Origin: Steinernema hermaphroditum
Taxonomy: Eukaryota; Nematoda; Chromadorea; Rhabditida; Steinernematidae
Length of the DNA stretch: 64,000 nt
NCBI GenBank assembly: GCA_030435675.1
Contig: CM059623.1
Span: 8,334,012 to 8,398,011, forward strand
Direction of reading: 5' to 3'
Shown here: positions 25,503 to 36,428 of the stretch, one piece after another
Layout: the number at the start of each line of letters is the position of its first letter
Numbering within the stretch: the first letter of the stretch is position 1
The notes under the pieces: generated by a model
Database searches by the model: none
What the model was told of the DNA's origin: nothing
What the model saw: only the letters and a program-made list of their open reading frames with translations
Position numbers and translations under genes: made by a program

Positions 25503-26807
25503 ATGGTCGAAAAAATGGAGGTTGATGAGCCAGTGAAGGCTGAGCGTGAAGTTACCCTCGAAAGTAAGTTGAGATTTCTAGTTATTCGGTCGCAAAGATA
25601 GAATGTTTAAGATCTCCGTAGCTTGGTGAATGCGAAGAAGTACAAAGAGGCGGAAGAGTGCGCTCGTATCCTCATTGACCGTGCTGATTGCCCTGACAAA
25701 CGTACACTGGACCCAATTGCAGCTAAGGGATACTTTTATTTGTCGCTTTGTTATGAGCGTACTAACCGCTTCGATGAACTCCGCTCCTACTTGAGTGGAC
25801 GACTCCGAACTGCTACTTTGCGTCGTCTGAATTCTTCTCAGGCCGTTCTTATTGTGTGCCTGCTCCGCTGCTACCTCCTTGGAAAGCACTATCCAGCTGC
25901 TGCCAAGTTGGTCACAAAGGTTACTTTCCCGGAAGGCGCCAGCAACAATGAATTGGCCCGTTACTTTTACTATCAAGGACGTATCAAGGCTATGCAGCTG
26001 GACTACACTGCTGCGGCTGGGTATTTCATGCAGGCTCTCAGAAAAGCTCCCCAAGACGCCGCCATTGGCTTCAAGCAGAACGTTCAGAAGTGGATCGTGG
26101 TGATTAGCCTTCTTCAAGGAGAAATCCCAGAACGCTCGATTTTCCGAGTCCCCATTTACCGTAAACCACTTCTTCCGTACTTGGAATTGACCCAAGGTAA
26201 GAAGTCTCCCTGCTGCAGGTTATATGTGTCTTTGGTTCCAGCTGTCCGTCTTGGTGACTTTGGATTGTTCGAGCAAGTCTTGAGCAAGCATGGGCCAACT
26301 ACATTCAAACACGATGAAACGCTGACTCTTATTGTTCGTTTGCGACAGAACGTTATCCGTACTGCTGTTCGACAGATTTCTTTGGCATACACCCGTATAT
26401 CCATCAAAGACATTTGCAAGAAGCTGCAGTTGTCTTCCGATGTTGAGGCTGAGTATGTGGTTGCCAAAGCCATTAAGAACGGAACAATCGATGGCACTAT
26501 TTCGTCTGATGCCAACTCCAATGAACGTTACATGCAGTCCAATGAAACCGAAGACATTTACCGAACGATTGAGCCTCAAGTTCACTACGACACCCGAATC
26601 AAGTACTGTCTTGAACTTCACAATCAGGCTGTCAAGGCGTTACGGTATCCATCAAACAGCTATGCCAAAAATGTGGAATCGATCGAAGAGCAGCGTGAAC
26701 GTGAACGACAGGTGTGTGCTGCTGTAATGTAGTGTTTGCAATTGCGTACAATTTAGGAGTTGGAATTCGCAAAGGAAATGGCCGAAGAAGATGACGATGA
26801 CTTCTAA
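25503..26807 (+). CDS. rpn-3: 26S proteasome lid subunit Rpn3 (PSMD3), N-terminally short
   Basis: Four exons: 25503-25562, about 25611-26204, about 26240-26711 and about 26757-26807. It starts MVEKMEVDEPVKAEREVTLE. The body carries NAKKYKEAEE, RLRTATLRRLNSSQA, ARYFYYQGRIKAMQLDY and ALRKAPQDAAIGFKQNVQK, then the PCI domain with LRQNVIRTAVRQISLAYTRI and LQLSSDVEAEYVVAKAI. It ends ELEFAKEMAEEDDDDF, the classic Rpn3 tail. The lid subunit helps hold the 19S particle. The protein is about 390 residues against about 500 in the family: the N-terminal solenoid (about 110 residues) between VTLE and NAKKY is absent, and no exon for it is visible in the 48-base first intron. Confidence 0.93.
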
Positions 26808-26941
26808 GCTGTACTGGGTATTCTTAAGGACGGTGAACACATAATTTAATGTACCTTTGAAAGTGATAAATGATTAAGTTGTATTTTATGTACTTGTTGT
26901 TCCCCGTTTGTTGAGATCGGTACGATAACTGAACAGTCGTT

Positions 26942-27646
26942 ATGCTAAGGTGTTTATCTCCGTGGATGTTCCAGATGATGCAACGCTGGTCCTTGATTAT
27001 TCGCGAAGTGTGCGAGGTGGTTTCACGACTGGCTTCGGGGCCACCGCCGGCTTTTGCAGTTGCTGCGATTGCACCCGATCCATCCAATTCGACGTCGCCG
27101 TCGAGTTACGATGTAAAACAGCTCGTTAACGACATGAGAACTCTACTTGGAGTGCCGAAGTACCGAACGTCCAAAGGTATCGTGGCTTCTTTGCATTAAG
27201 TCTGCAAATATTCTTCAGCTAAAAAGCAGACGCGGAAGTTTTCATATAATAAGCTGTTTACCCCTACGCGGGATTTGGTTACTTGCCAGAATTGTGGCTT
27301 TTTCCACGAAGTCCACACCATCTGCGGTCGTTGTTACGAAAAGGTTCGCGAGGCCACGAATGACATCAAGCGGAAGATGATGATGTACAATCCGTACGTT
27401 GGCGAACGGCAAGACAAGGAGGTGGGTCTGCGTATTTGTATTTGGGGTTGTAAATCCATGAGTCATTTGTTTGGTCTCATCTGTTAGAGAACGAAGTGAG
27501 TTGTATCATGACATTGAACATTTTAGGTGTTTGTGAAATATTCTGATGACGAAGCTCCAGAAAGTGTTGTGAACGGAAAACGAGTCATTGAAATGGATAA
27601 GCCCCGTCCTTCCTGGTTCAAGCCAAACTTCTTCAAGGATTCTTAA
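26942..27646 (+). CDS. mrpl-32: Mitochondrial ribosomal protein bL32m
   Basis: Three exons: 26942-27174, about 27219-27420 and about 27528-27646. The N-terminal part is presequence-like (basic, no acidic residues for 15 positions after MLRCLSPW). The conserved core has the zinc pattern CQNCGFF ... CGRCYEKVREAT, then MMMYNPYVGERQDKEVF and a closing GKRVIEMDKPRPSWF, which is the L32m hallmark. In mitochondria L32 is cleaved by the m-AAA protease before assembly into the large subunit. It lies only 134 bases downstream of rpn-3 on the same strand, a spacing typical of nematode operons. Confidence 0.9.
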
Positions 27647-28205
27647 CCGCATCGAAAACAATTTCTTAGGATGTGCTTTGCGTTGTTATAGCTGTTGTTC
27701 CCAATGAAAAACGTCTCTAGGGGTTGAAGCAGGACCACGCGCGAGTTCTTTGAGATGCAGCCAAGGGCGGGAAGGCGATAAGGATGTGTCTGACATGTTA
27801 TCACAGGGTCTGCCTATTTAAAGTGTGCCGATTCTTTATTTCTTGTGCCGTGAGTGCTGGCGAACGGTCAGTCCCATGGGAGCTGGCGGTTCGAGCAATA
27901 GGCACTCTTTGGAGGTATAAGGTGTATCTTTACTTCGTATGATGTTGCGTGAATCATCTCATCCGTCATCGCGAAGGTGTGGCCGGTGTCTTCGCGTTTG
28001 TTGCGCGGCGGTCGTCCACTTGCCCGTCGTACAAGAACCAATTACTCTTTCGATGGGCACTGCCTGGCATCATCGATTGCGTACTGGTCGCGGCGTTTTT
28101 CTTACTTCCAAGCGCGTTCTTATTGTGTTTTGAGTGACCGCGCCATTTCCAGGGACTGAAGTACGAGATCGTGAACAAGACGGCCCCGATTGGAGTGGAG
28201 TCATC

Positions 28206-29459
28206 ATGCCAGAGATGCAGCAGATGGAACAAGAGATGTGCACTTCGCCTGGAGAATGCAATGCATGGAGAGATCTCTTTCAAAGTGTAAATTGCTTCGA
28301 AACTCATATTACTTTTACGATTAATCTTTCAGTTTGATTACGACAATGACGGCTACATCCCCACTAACGAACTGAAAGCAGCCGTTCGACGATCGACACA
28401 GACCTTCGGGCTCCAAATAGAAGAAGCTGACATTTTGCTCAAAAATGTGGACTTAAATAAGGACCATCTTGTCGATCTATCGGAATTCTTCATTATGGGA
28501 TGTGTTTTTTTTGTGTTGGGTAATTACCGTTACTGTTTTAGATGGCGAGAGCCAAGAAAATGCGGATGCGTCATGTCCTATTCAGAGCCGCGCAACTGGT
28601 TGTCCCGAAAAGCCAACGTCCATCGAAGTTCAGCTATCTTCTACAGTATCGGTTCTTCCCGCCTCCACTTGTTATGATCACCGCTACCATCGTTCAAGTG
28701 GCGGTCTACCTCTATTACATTCTCGCCGAGTCGGAGAAGGGAACAAAAAAATACAACTGGAGCTACGTTCCCGTTAATTCAACCCTCATCTATGCCCCAG
28801 TCAGCGTCCGCGACTCCGTGTCCAAGAATGTCGAAAAGATCCGCGAATGGTACGAATTGTGGCGGTTTGTGACATACATGTTCGTCCACGTCGGATATGG
28901 TCACCTCATCACGAACTGCATTGTACAACTCTTCCTCGGACTACCCCTTGAGCTTGTCCACCAATGGAGAATCGCGATTGTTTACTTTCTTAGTGGTATC
29001 TTCGGATGCATGCTAATGGCCGTGACTTCGCCTACCACTTATGTCGCTGGAGCCTCTGGAGGTGTTTATGGTCTGCTTGCCGCTCACGTTTCCGACCTTT
29101 TCCTGAACTGGTCTGAAATGGAGTTCCGCTGGGTCCGTTTCGGCGTTCTCTTCGTCCTTATCGCATCCGACACTTCAATGCAAGTGTGGCAGAGCTTCAC
29201 CCCAACACAGGTCAAGGTATGTCCCTCCATGTATTCCAAATATATACACATTACTTTTTAGGTCGCCTATTTAGCCCATCTCGGAGGAGCTATTGGTGGA
29301 TTACTTCTTGGTGTTCTTGTACTTCGCAATCTCCGAACGAAAAGCTGGGAAAACGTGGTCTGGTGGGTTTCGCTCATCATCTTCGTATGTTCTATCGCAG
29401 CTCTCGGTTCTCTCATATGTTTCCGTTATGCCGATTTAATGCCTAATTTTGATCTCTAA
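28206..29459 (+). CDS. Rhomboid intramembrane serine protease with EF-hands (ROM-1/RHBDL type)
   Basis: The N-terminal part holds an EF-hand pair, FDYDNDGYIPTNELKAA and VDLNKDHLVDLSEF. The rhomboid domain has WRFVTYMFVHVGYGHLITN (L1 loop WR and the helix-2 HxxxN), the catalytic serine in GASGGVYGLL, and the catalytic histidine in AHLGGAIGGLLLG. All active-site residues are present. Seven hydrophobic segments are seen. Rhomboids of this EF-hand class cleave membrane growth-factor precursors. The exon with ATG at 28206 is preceded by acceptor TTTCCAG (28153), so translation may start there after trans-splicing; an extra 5' exon cannot be excluded. The donor between the EF-hand exon and the exon starting MARAKKM (near 28500) is unclear. 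Confidence 0.88.
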
Positions 29460-29614
29460 GAGGAAGTAAATTTCGAAGATACTCATATCTGTGATTCTTA
29501 TGCAGACGCTTCATGTTTAATGTCGCCTACTTTTACCAAGCTGTGATAAAACCAATTTACTCCTGCGTCTTACCTTGCTCAACAGTGATTTAATTTAAAT
29601 AAATATGTTTCGAG

Positions 29615-29925
29615 TTACATGCATCCAACACGATCCCGTGGGATCAATCTTAGCTCACTGCCGTGCTTCATGAAGATATTTCCAGCGGATTGTGCGGGGT
29701 TGATGCCGACTCCATCATTGGTGATGATGGCACTGGTAGCTGGGGGAACCTTGAACTCTTCGGCGGCGTACTTTAGAACGGCTGTGAATGGAGTGGAGTC
29801 AGGAACACTCAGCCTGCAAAGGATGCCAGAGATACTCAACGAGTTGGAAGGTGAACTCACACTTTGTAGGGAAGTTTGGGGTCGCTGGTGAGCGTGATCT
29901 TAAAGGTCACCTTCGTAGCGGCCAT
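29615..29925 (-). CDS. ufm-1: Ubiquitin-fold modifier 1
   Basis: Two exons: 29925-about 29862 ([20 protein letters not shown]) and about 29815-29615. The sequence runs [51 protein letters not shown], nearly the invariant UFM1 sequence. The precursor ends VGCM, so UFSP must remove Cys-Met to expose the glycine used for conjugation; the usual tail is Ser-Cys. UFM1 modifies the ER-bound ribosome and related proteins. It converges tail to tail with the rhomboid gene. Confidence 0.96.
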
Positions 29926-30501
29926 TGCGGCCACCTGAAAGAGCTACTATTCAAAACACTGTGTAGGCACAAAAAAAAGGAATTTACAGTTCCCACAGAA
30001 CCACTCACGCACTATCGGACAAACGAGTGGAAACCGCGCGGCGAAGAACTAGTGGAAGTCGACCACACACGAGTTTCTCCCATCCTCCAAGTCATTCCTA
30101 CAACAGCCGAGACGATCAGGGCACTCGTTCTGAGATAACGACCTCCCGTGAAGTCTGTTTTGCTCTCTCAGCTGTCTGTCTTCCATCTGTCTCTTTTCTT
30201 CAGAGACTTGCCTACGTCTACAACGATCTCGAAGACACAAAAACAAAGAAGTTTACAGTAGCGGCGACCATAAACTTAAGATGGATGCGGTGGACGGAAC
30301 AAACGCTCGCGATGCGCATTGGTAACCATCCTGAACACAGACCGTTTCCGTCTTTCCGTGATGCGTCATCGTCGCCACTGTGCGCATCGAGCGAACTCTG
30401 CTTTGTTTATCGTGATCGGTTTTACGAAACTTTTTTGTAGCAACTTACACTTTCCAGCGACATTCGAGTAGTTTCGGAATTATTGTGTGCGCTATTCGAG
30501 G
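29926..30501. promoter_or_regulatory. Divergent region ufm-1 / P4-ATPase
   Basis: Non-coding. It should hold both promoters. No specific element recognised. Confidence 0.4.
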
Positions 30502-33500
30502 ATGCCTCCCTCGACCGAGGCGATTCACGCGATCTCCAGGACGATCCACATAAACTGTGCCCACCAGCCGGAGAAATTCTGTACCAATGAGATTAGGCAA
30601 GTACCTCTCCTAGCGAAGGATTCACAATTCCCCTTTCAGCACATGTAAATACAGCGCTCTGTCGTTCTTTCCGCGGTTCCTTCTTGAGCAGTTCCGGCGA
30701 TACAACAATGTTTTCTTTCTCATCATCGCATTACTACAGGTACTTCGCAGTAATAACCTTCTTTCGAGAGTTTCTGATTTATTTCAGCAAATCCCGGATG
30801 TGAGTCCTACGGGTAGATACACAACTGCTGTGCCATTTCTTATCATCCTATCCATATCAGCCTTGAAGGAGATTTTCGAAGATGTGGTATGTTTTCTGAG
30901 GCATTTTAAGTGTGATCAGTAAATTTAGAAAAGGAGACGGATGGATTCGACCGTAAACAGTTACTCTACTCAAATTTTGAAGAATGGACAATGGATAGAG
31001 ACCAAATGGAAGAATGTAAGTCTTGAATTCATCTGAATTGTGACGACACGTCTTTTCTAGGTTTCCGTTGGAGACATAGTGAAAGTGGAAGACGGTCAGC
31101 TGTTCCCAGCGGATCTCATTCTTCTCTCTTCGAGCGAACCTCAAGGAATGGCTTACATCGAAACTTCGAATTTGGATGGAGAAACCAATTTGAAGATCCG
31201 ACAGGGCCTAGATTGCACTTCTCACCTTATTCGAGGCGATCTGATCTCCAAGTTCACAGCGGAAATAGAGTGTGAGCCTCCTTCGCGACACGTTTCTGAA
31301 TACACTGGAACTTTGAAGATGGATAGCACCCAGAGGCCTTTGGGTGATTGTGGCGCTTATCACTTTGACACCTTTCTATACGTTCAGGTCCCAATCAGCT
31401 CCTTTTACGAGGAGCTCGGTTGAAGAACACTCATTGGATATTCGGCGCTGTTGTTTATACTGGTCACGATGCCAAGCTGCTGATGAACTCCAAGGCGGCT
31501 CCCCTTAAGCGGTATGTGCAACCACCTCTCATTAGTACCTCAGTGCAACTTCTAGATCTAATGTGGATACCATGACGAATCACCGAATTCTCTTCCTCTT
31601 CTTTACTCTGGTCACGTTGGCAGTTGTCAGCGCCATTGGAGCGTACTTCTTCGATTCCAACTACCTTCCCAATGCATTTTATCTAAACGCTGTTGACACG
31701 CCGCATTTTGCATGGAATGTTCTAACCTTCTTCATCCTCTACAACAACCTCATTCCAATTTCGCTGCAAGTTACACTGGAACTGGTGCGGTTCTTTCAAG
31801 CTTCCTACATCAACTGTGTAAGTTAAATGAAACGGCGTCCATAGTATTTATTGCTACTTCAGGACCTCGAAATGTACCATGCACCAACAGATACTCCCGC
31901 ATGTGCAAGAACGTCCAACTTGAACGAAGAACTTGGACAGGTTGGTCGCCTGAAAGGGAGTGGTGCCTTTCAACTGTATTTTTAGGTTAAGTTCGTGATG
32001 AGCGATAAAACAGGAACTCTAACTAGGAATGTGATGAAGTTCAAGAGGTGTACGGTAGGAGGAGTGAATTACGGTAATGACCAGAGCGAGGCATTCGACG
32101 ACATGTCTCTTCTCGATGACTTGAATAATCAAAATGTACGTTTACAAGTATTACCAGAAAACCATACATTTTTAGGATAACGCAGAATACATCCGCGATT
32201 TTCTGACCATGATGGCCGTTTGCCACACAATTGTTCCCGAATACGACGAAAGTGGGCAGATTCTGTACCAGGGCTCTTCCCCAGATGAAGGAGCTTTGGT
32301 GCGCGGTGCTGCTAGCATGAAGTTCGCTTTCCACACGAGAAAACCACAGAGCGTTGTCATCAAAGCGGTATATCGCTCTTCTTTGCAGCCGTCATCACAT
32401 TTTGTTAGTTCAGATCGAACAAGATGTTACTTATGAAGTACTGAACGTCTTGGAATTTACGAGCGATCGTAAGCGAATGGGCGTTATCGTGAAGACTGCC
32501 GACAATGCACTGAAATTGTTCATCAAGGGAGCCGACAACGTTATCATTGAACGTTTGTCAATGGGCCAGGAGGAAATGGTTGAGAAAGTCCGGGACCATT
32601 TAATGGAATATGCTTCGCATGGCTACCGTACTCTCTGCTTTGCGTCTGCTGATCTCGATCCCGAATTCTATCGTAAGTGGGCAGTCGGTTTCCACGCTAG
32701 CTCGATTGCCATCGAACGACGTGAAGAGCTGCTGGCGGAGGCTGCCGAGGCCATAGAAAGGAACTTGACTTTGATCGGAGCGACAGCGATTGAAGATAAG
32801 CTCCAGGACCACGTTCCGGTGACTATCCGGGCACTGATGGCGGCTGATATCCGTATTTGGATGCTCACGGGAGATAAGCGCGAAACCGCCATCAACATCG
32901 CCCAATCCAGTGCTTTGTGTACTCCTAACACCAACCTCATGATCTTGGACAAACGATCTTACGATGAAACATACGAGAAGTTGGTGACATTCAACGAGAA
33001 AGCCCGAAGATTCGTGGAGACCGATCGCGAGTTTGCCCTGGTTCTTGACGGCGGCAGTCTTCATCATGCCCTTACCGGAGAATCCCGCTATCTCTTCGCC
33101 CAGCTGGCGATGATTTGCCGAGCCGTTGTGTGCTGTCGAATGACTCCAATGCAGAAGGCTGAAGTGGTCGAGCTAGTGAGGAGCTTCGGAGACCATGTTG
33201 TGATGGCGGTTGGGGACGGAGCTAACGACGTCGCCATGATCCAAGCCGCGAATGTGGGAATCGGAATCTCCGGGGAAGAAGGACTACGCGCAGCCTCCGC
33301 GAGTGACTACTCTATCGCCCAGTTCCACTACCTGCGGCGACTGTTGCTCGTGCATGGAGCATGGAACTTCGACAGAAGTGTGAAGGTCATCCTCTACAGC
33401 TTCTACAAGAACATATGCCTCTACATCATCGAACTCTGGTTCGCATTCTTTTCCGCCTTCTCTGGGCAAACGATTTTCGAAAGGTCTGTTTGTCATTCGT

Positions 33501-35052
33501 GCTCGCACATGGAAGATTTCGCTTGCAGGTGGACTATTTCCATGTTCAATGTTATATTCACTGCGTGGCCTCCCGTGATCCTCGGACTCTTCGATCGTCC
33601 CGTCTCCGAGGAACAGATGCTACGGTACCCGGCGTTGTACTGCAGTTTCCAGCGAAGAGCTTTCTCGATGAAGCAGTTTTCGCTGTGGATCGGCATGGCG
33701 TTGTGGCACTCGCTTCTTCTGTTCTTCCTCTCTTACGGGTACCTTTATGATGGTGTGGCATGGAGTAACGGCAGAACGGGTGGCTGGCTGATGCTGGGAA
33801 ATACTGCGTACACGGTAGGCCATCTCATTTGAACTGCTCATTGGTGGCGTCTTTGTAGATGGTTGTAACAACTGTGTGCCTAAAGGCGTTGTTGGAGTGT
33901 GATTCCTGGACATGGGTGATTGCCTTATTCTCCATTGGGTCTTTTGTGCTCTGGTTCATCATGTTCGCGATTTACGCATGGGTTTGTCGTGGTATACGGT
34001 TTCTCACTCACCACTGCGGATGCTTTTAGATCTGGCCGACGCTTCCTTTAGGTGCCGACATGTCGGGAATGGCTCACATAATGATGAGCAGTTCGTCCTT
34101 CTGGTTCGCCTTCTTGTTGATCCCGACGACCACTCTGATCACCGATGTCGTGCTGAAGGGAATCCGCACGACGGTGTTTCCATCGCCGAGGGATCTCGCG
34201 TGTATGTCCGAACGAAGCGCCAGAAAGGCGAACGGGTATTTTCCACAATCATCTCGGTAAGACCTTTTCGCTCTTGCACCGCCTATCACTTTAAAGCTCA
34301 TCCCTCGCATGTTCGAAAGCACCACTTGGTGGCATTTCGTCATTTGCTCATTACTTGCACAACTTGCCTTTTCCTGTTGTTATTTGTGTCTTTACGGCTT
34401 GCGTACGTTTTCAGTGTTGCGTACGCGACTAATCTGCCCCCGACTCAAGTGCGACCTAGGGCAGTTTCGGAAATCAGTGAAACTCATGTTCTGAATGGAA
34501 ATGGAGCGGAGGCCGATGCACGGGGAACCTACGGTTCTACGGAGATGATCCAGCTCGGACCGGGTGCTAGCAGCACCAACGCCGTTTACTGCAACTCCGC
34601 TATCTCCACGTCTAGTCTCGCCGAACCCAACAGCTTTGAACCTCCCGCTCAAGAATCCCAAAGGTGTCTTATCGGTCCTATCACAACTTTCTTTTCCCTC
34701 CATTTGAGAAATTTAAAGTCAAGTGTTAGCACGCTGTTGTGGTGGGCATGCAGCGGTACCCAAACCTAATTCTTGCCTTGACCCGGCTTTCCCTTCTGCA
34801 ATGTGTCTTTTTCAGTGGTTCCCTCATTGAACGAGCTCGTCTTCTTCATGTCCGGCAGATACAGAGCGAGTCATCTTCCATAGCACTGGAGGATCAAGCT
34901 TTACGTATGATCTGACACTACGAGAGCGCGCCTAACCTCTTTTTTTTGTTCCAGATGGGTATGCTTTTTCCCAGGAGGAAGGTGGCGCCGTAGCCCAAAC
35001 GGAGCTAATCAGGAACTCGGATTCGACGAGGAAGAAGCCACAAGGACTCTAG
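30502..35052 (+). CDS. tat-1: P4-ATPase aminophospholipid flippase, TAT-1/ATP8A type
   Basis: At least fifteen short exons from ATG 30502 to TAG 35050-35052. Family motifs in order: [35 protein letters not shown] with the P4-specific PISL glutamine region ([13 protein letters not shown]), [11 protein letters not shown] (actuator DGET), the phosphorylated aspartate in [64 protein letters not shown] and [12 protein letters not shown]. The C-tail [19 protein letters not shown] is TAT-1-like. It flips phosphatidylserine to the cytosolic leaflet, with a CDC50 partner. DEGAL replaces the common DEAAL in the nucleotide site, a mild change. Introns are short; no frame damage after splicing. Confidence 0.95.
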
Positions 35053-35198
35053 GCTAGCCATCGTTGCACACATTGGTCGCCACAAATTGCCTTTGAACTA
35101 ATTCGACAGATGGGTACTTTTCTGGTGTGAAAATTGTGATAGAGCATACGGCTTTGGGCCTTTTAGTAATGTAAATAACATGAGTAACACTTTCGCGT

Positions 35199-35714
35199 CT
35201 AGGCTAGCACAAGTCGGACAAGCTCGTTGATGTTGATCTTGCCGTGATCGTCGGGGAGTCCGCGGAGGAGCAGGTCGACTTCTTCTTCGGCCAACTTCTC
35301 GCCGTTGTTTTCCAGCATGTGGCGCAGTTCGACGATGCCGATTTGTCCAGAGCGGTCACGGTCGAAGTGCGTGAGGCACTCGGCGAACTCCTCATGGGTG
35401 GGAAGCTTCGATGCGTGCTTCTGGACGCTGTGAAGGATGGGGGCGAACTCCTCGATGCTGATGCGCGTCTCTGGAGGTCTAGTGAGTATCGCCGAGGAAC
35501 AGCACCTACCCTTGTCCTCCCACTGCTTCGTCAGCGTCTCGATCTGCGCCTCCGTAGGAAACTGGCCGAGGGACCGGAGGGCTGTTCCGATCTGAACAAG
35601 CCGCTAAAGGAAATAGCGAAGGCGGACTACCTGCTTGACGGTGATCTTGTCATCGCCCCTGACGTCGTAGAAGTGGAACACTTCTTGAATCTCTACTTGT
35701 TCCTGCGAAGACAT
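35199..35714 (-). CDS. mlc-5: Essential myosin light chain (non-muscle MLC-5-like)
   Basis: Three exons, ATG at 35714 and TAG at 35201-35199, giving about 145 residues of calmodulin fold: VFHFYDVRGDDKITVKQ, LRSLGQFPTEAQ, TRISIEEFAPIL, FAECLTHFDRDRSGQIGIVELRHML, and GLPDDHGKININELVRLVL. Only the third EF-hand (DRDRSGQIGIVE) looks able to bind calcium, as in essential light chains. GDDKI and TRISxEEF favour the non-muscle/ubiquitous type over muscle MLC-3. It binds the first IQ motif of myosin II heavy chain. It converges with the flippase gene (146 bases between stops). Confidence 0.88.
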
Positions 35715-35953
35715 GGCGCGGACTAGCTGATGGCGAAGCAGCTGGTTGTATGAGCCCCTCAGCACGAGAGGAGACGAAGCCGTCGAGCGCTGAGTCAGCG
35801 TCTTCCACGAACAGCGCGGGCACAGGGGGGAACGATCAACATTGAACGGCGTCATAGCTGAATTCCTCTTTAGCATTCTTCGAGGATAATTACTGTAGCA
35901 AAGGCCACAATACTGTTTCGCTGAGGTTTGAGGAAACCGCAATCTCCGATGAT

Positions 35954-36017
35954 GGGCATCCGAAATTCGGATGCCCCTTGTAAGCCCGTTGCGCATTCGG
36001 ATTCCGAATGCGCAACG
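35954..36017. repeat. Two perfect palindromes
   Basis: GGGCATCCGAAATTCGG... at 35954-35976 (23 bases) and a 31-base palindrome at 35987-36017 centred on 36002 are both perfectly self-complementary. They adjoin a CTTGTAAGC ... GCTTACAAG inverted pair (35977-35985 and 36135-36143). Probably debris or ends of a foldback element. Confidence 0.7.
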
Positions 36018-36124
36018 CTTGGCGAACTTAGAATCGCTACTCACCATCGTTTTCAGCAACCTCAAAAACACGGGCATGAATTTTTTCAGATTTTTTAAAA
36101 AACTTTTTTCCGCCATGACCGTGT
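36017..36124. repeat. Extra copy of a foldback-arm subunit
   Basis: This 108-base segment (GGCGAACTTAGAATCGC ... CATGACCGTGTCCCT) is repeated inverted at about 38998-39107 and direct at about 39891-40002 inside the large foldback element. Its inner end reads CCGTGTCCCT, reminiscent of the TIR of the foldback element (CAAGGGAACGG), suggesting related families nested in each other. Confidence 0.75.
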
Positions 36125-36331
36125 CCCTCGCAACGCTTACAAGGGAACGGTCAATCATGCAACTCTAAGATCGGCGCGAGACTATTGGCAAACGGTAGGT
36201 CTAGGTGAGTGTAGTAACTGTGTAAAATATTAGGTGCCCTCGCTCAGATACCAGCGAGAAAAAGAGGTTTAAATTTGTGGCTACCGGGATATATACGACT
36301 ATGGCGGCATGAGACGCTCGTGTCGATGTGG

Positions 36332-36405
36332 CGCAGTGGATAAGTCGCCTGCATTCTACGTCAGGCCATGTTCTAGAAGGTCACGGGTTCGAACCCACGA
36401 CCCAA
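36332..36405 (+). tRNA. tRNA-like pseudogene in the foldback arm
   Basis: Contains an A-box-like TGGCGCAGTGGATAAGTC and a B box GGTTCGAACCC with a T-stem (CACGGGTTCGAACCCACG). The GTCG/CGAC ends could pair. The would-be anticodon loop is about 10 bases in a GCCTG/CAGGC stem, so it is probably not a working tRNA but a tRNA-derived promoter, as in SINEs. Confidence 0.5.
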
Positions 36406-36428
36406 TCTTTCTTTTTCATTCAACTTTA

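Noticed and set aside
36332..36405. Functional tRNA gene
   Set aside because: The anticodon loop is about 10 bases and the acceptor stem is weak; called a tRNA-like pseudogene instead.
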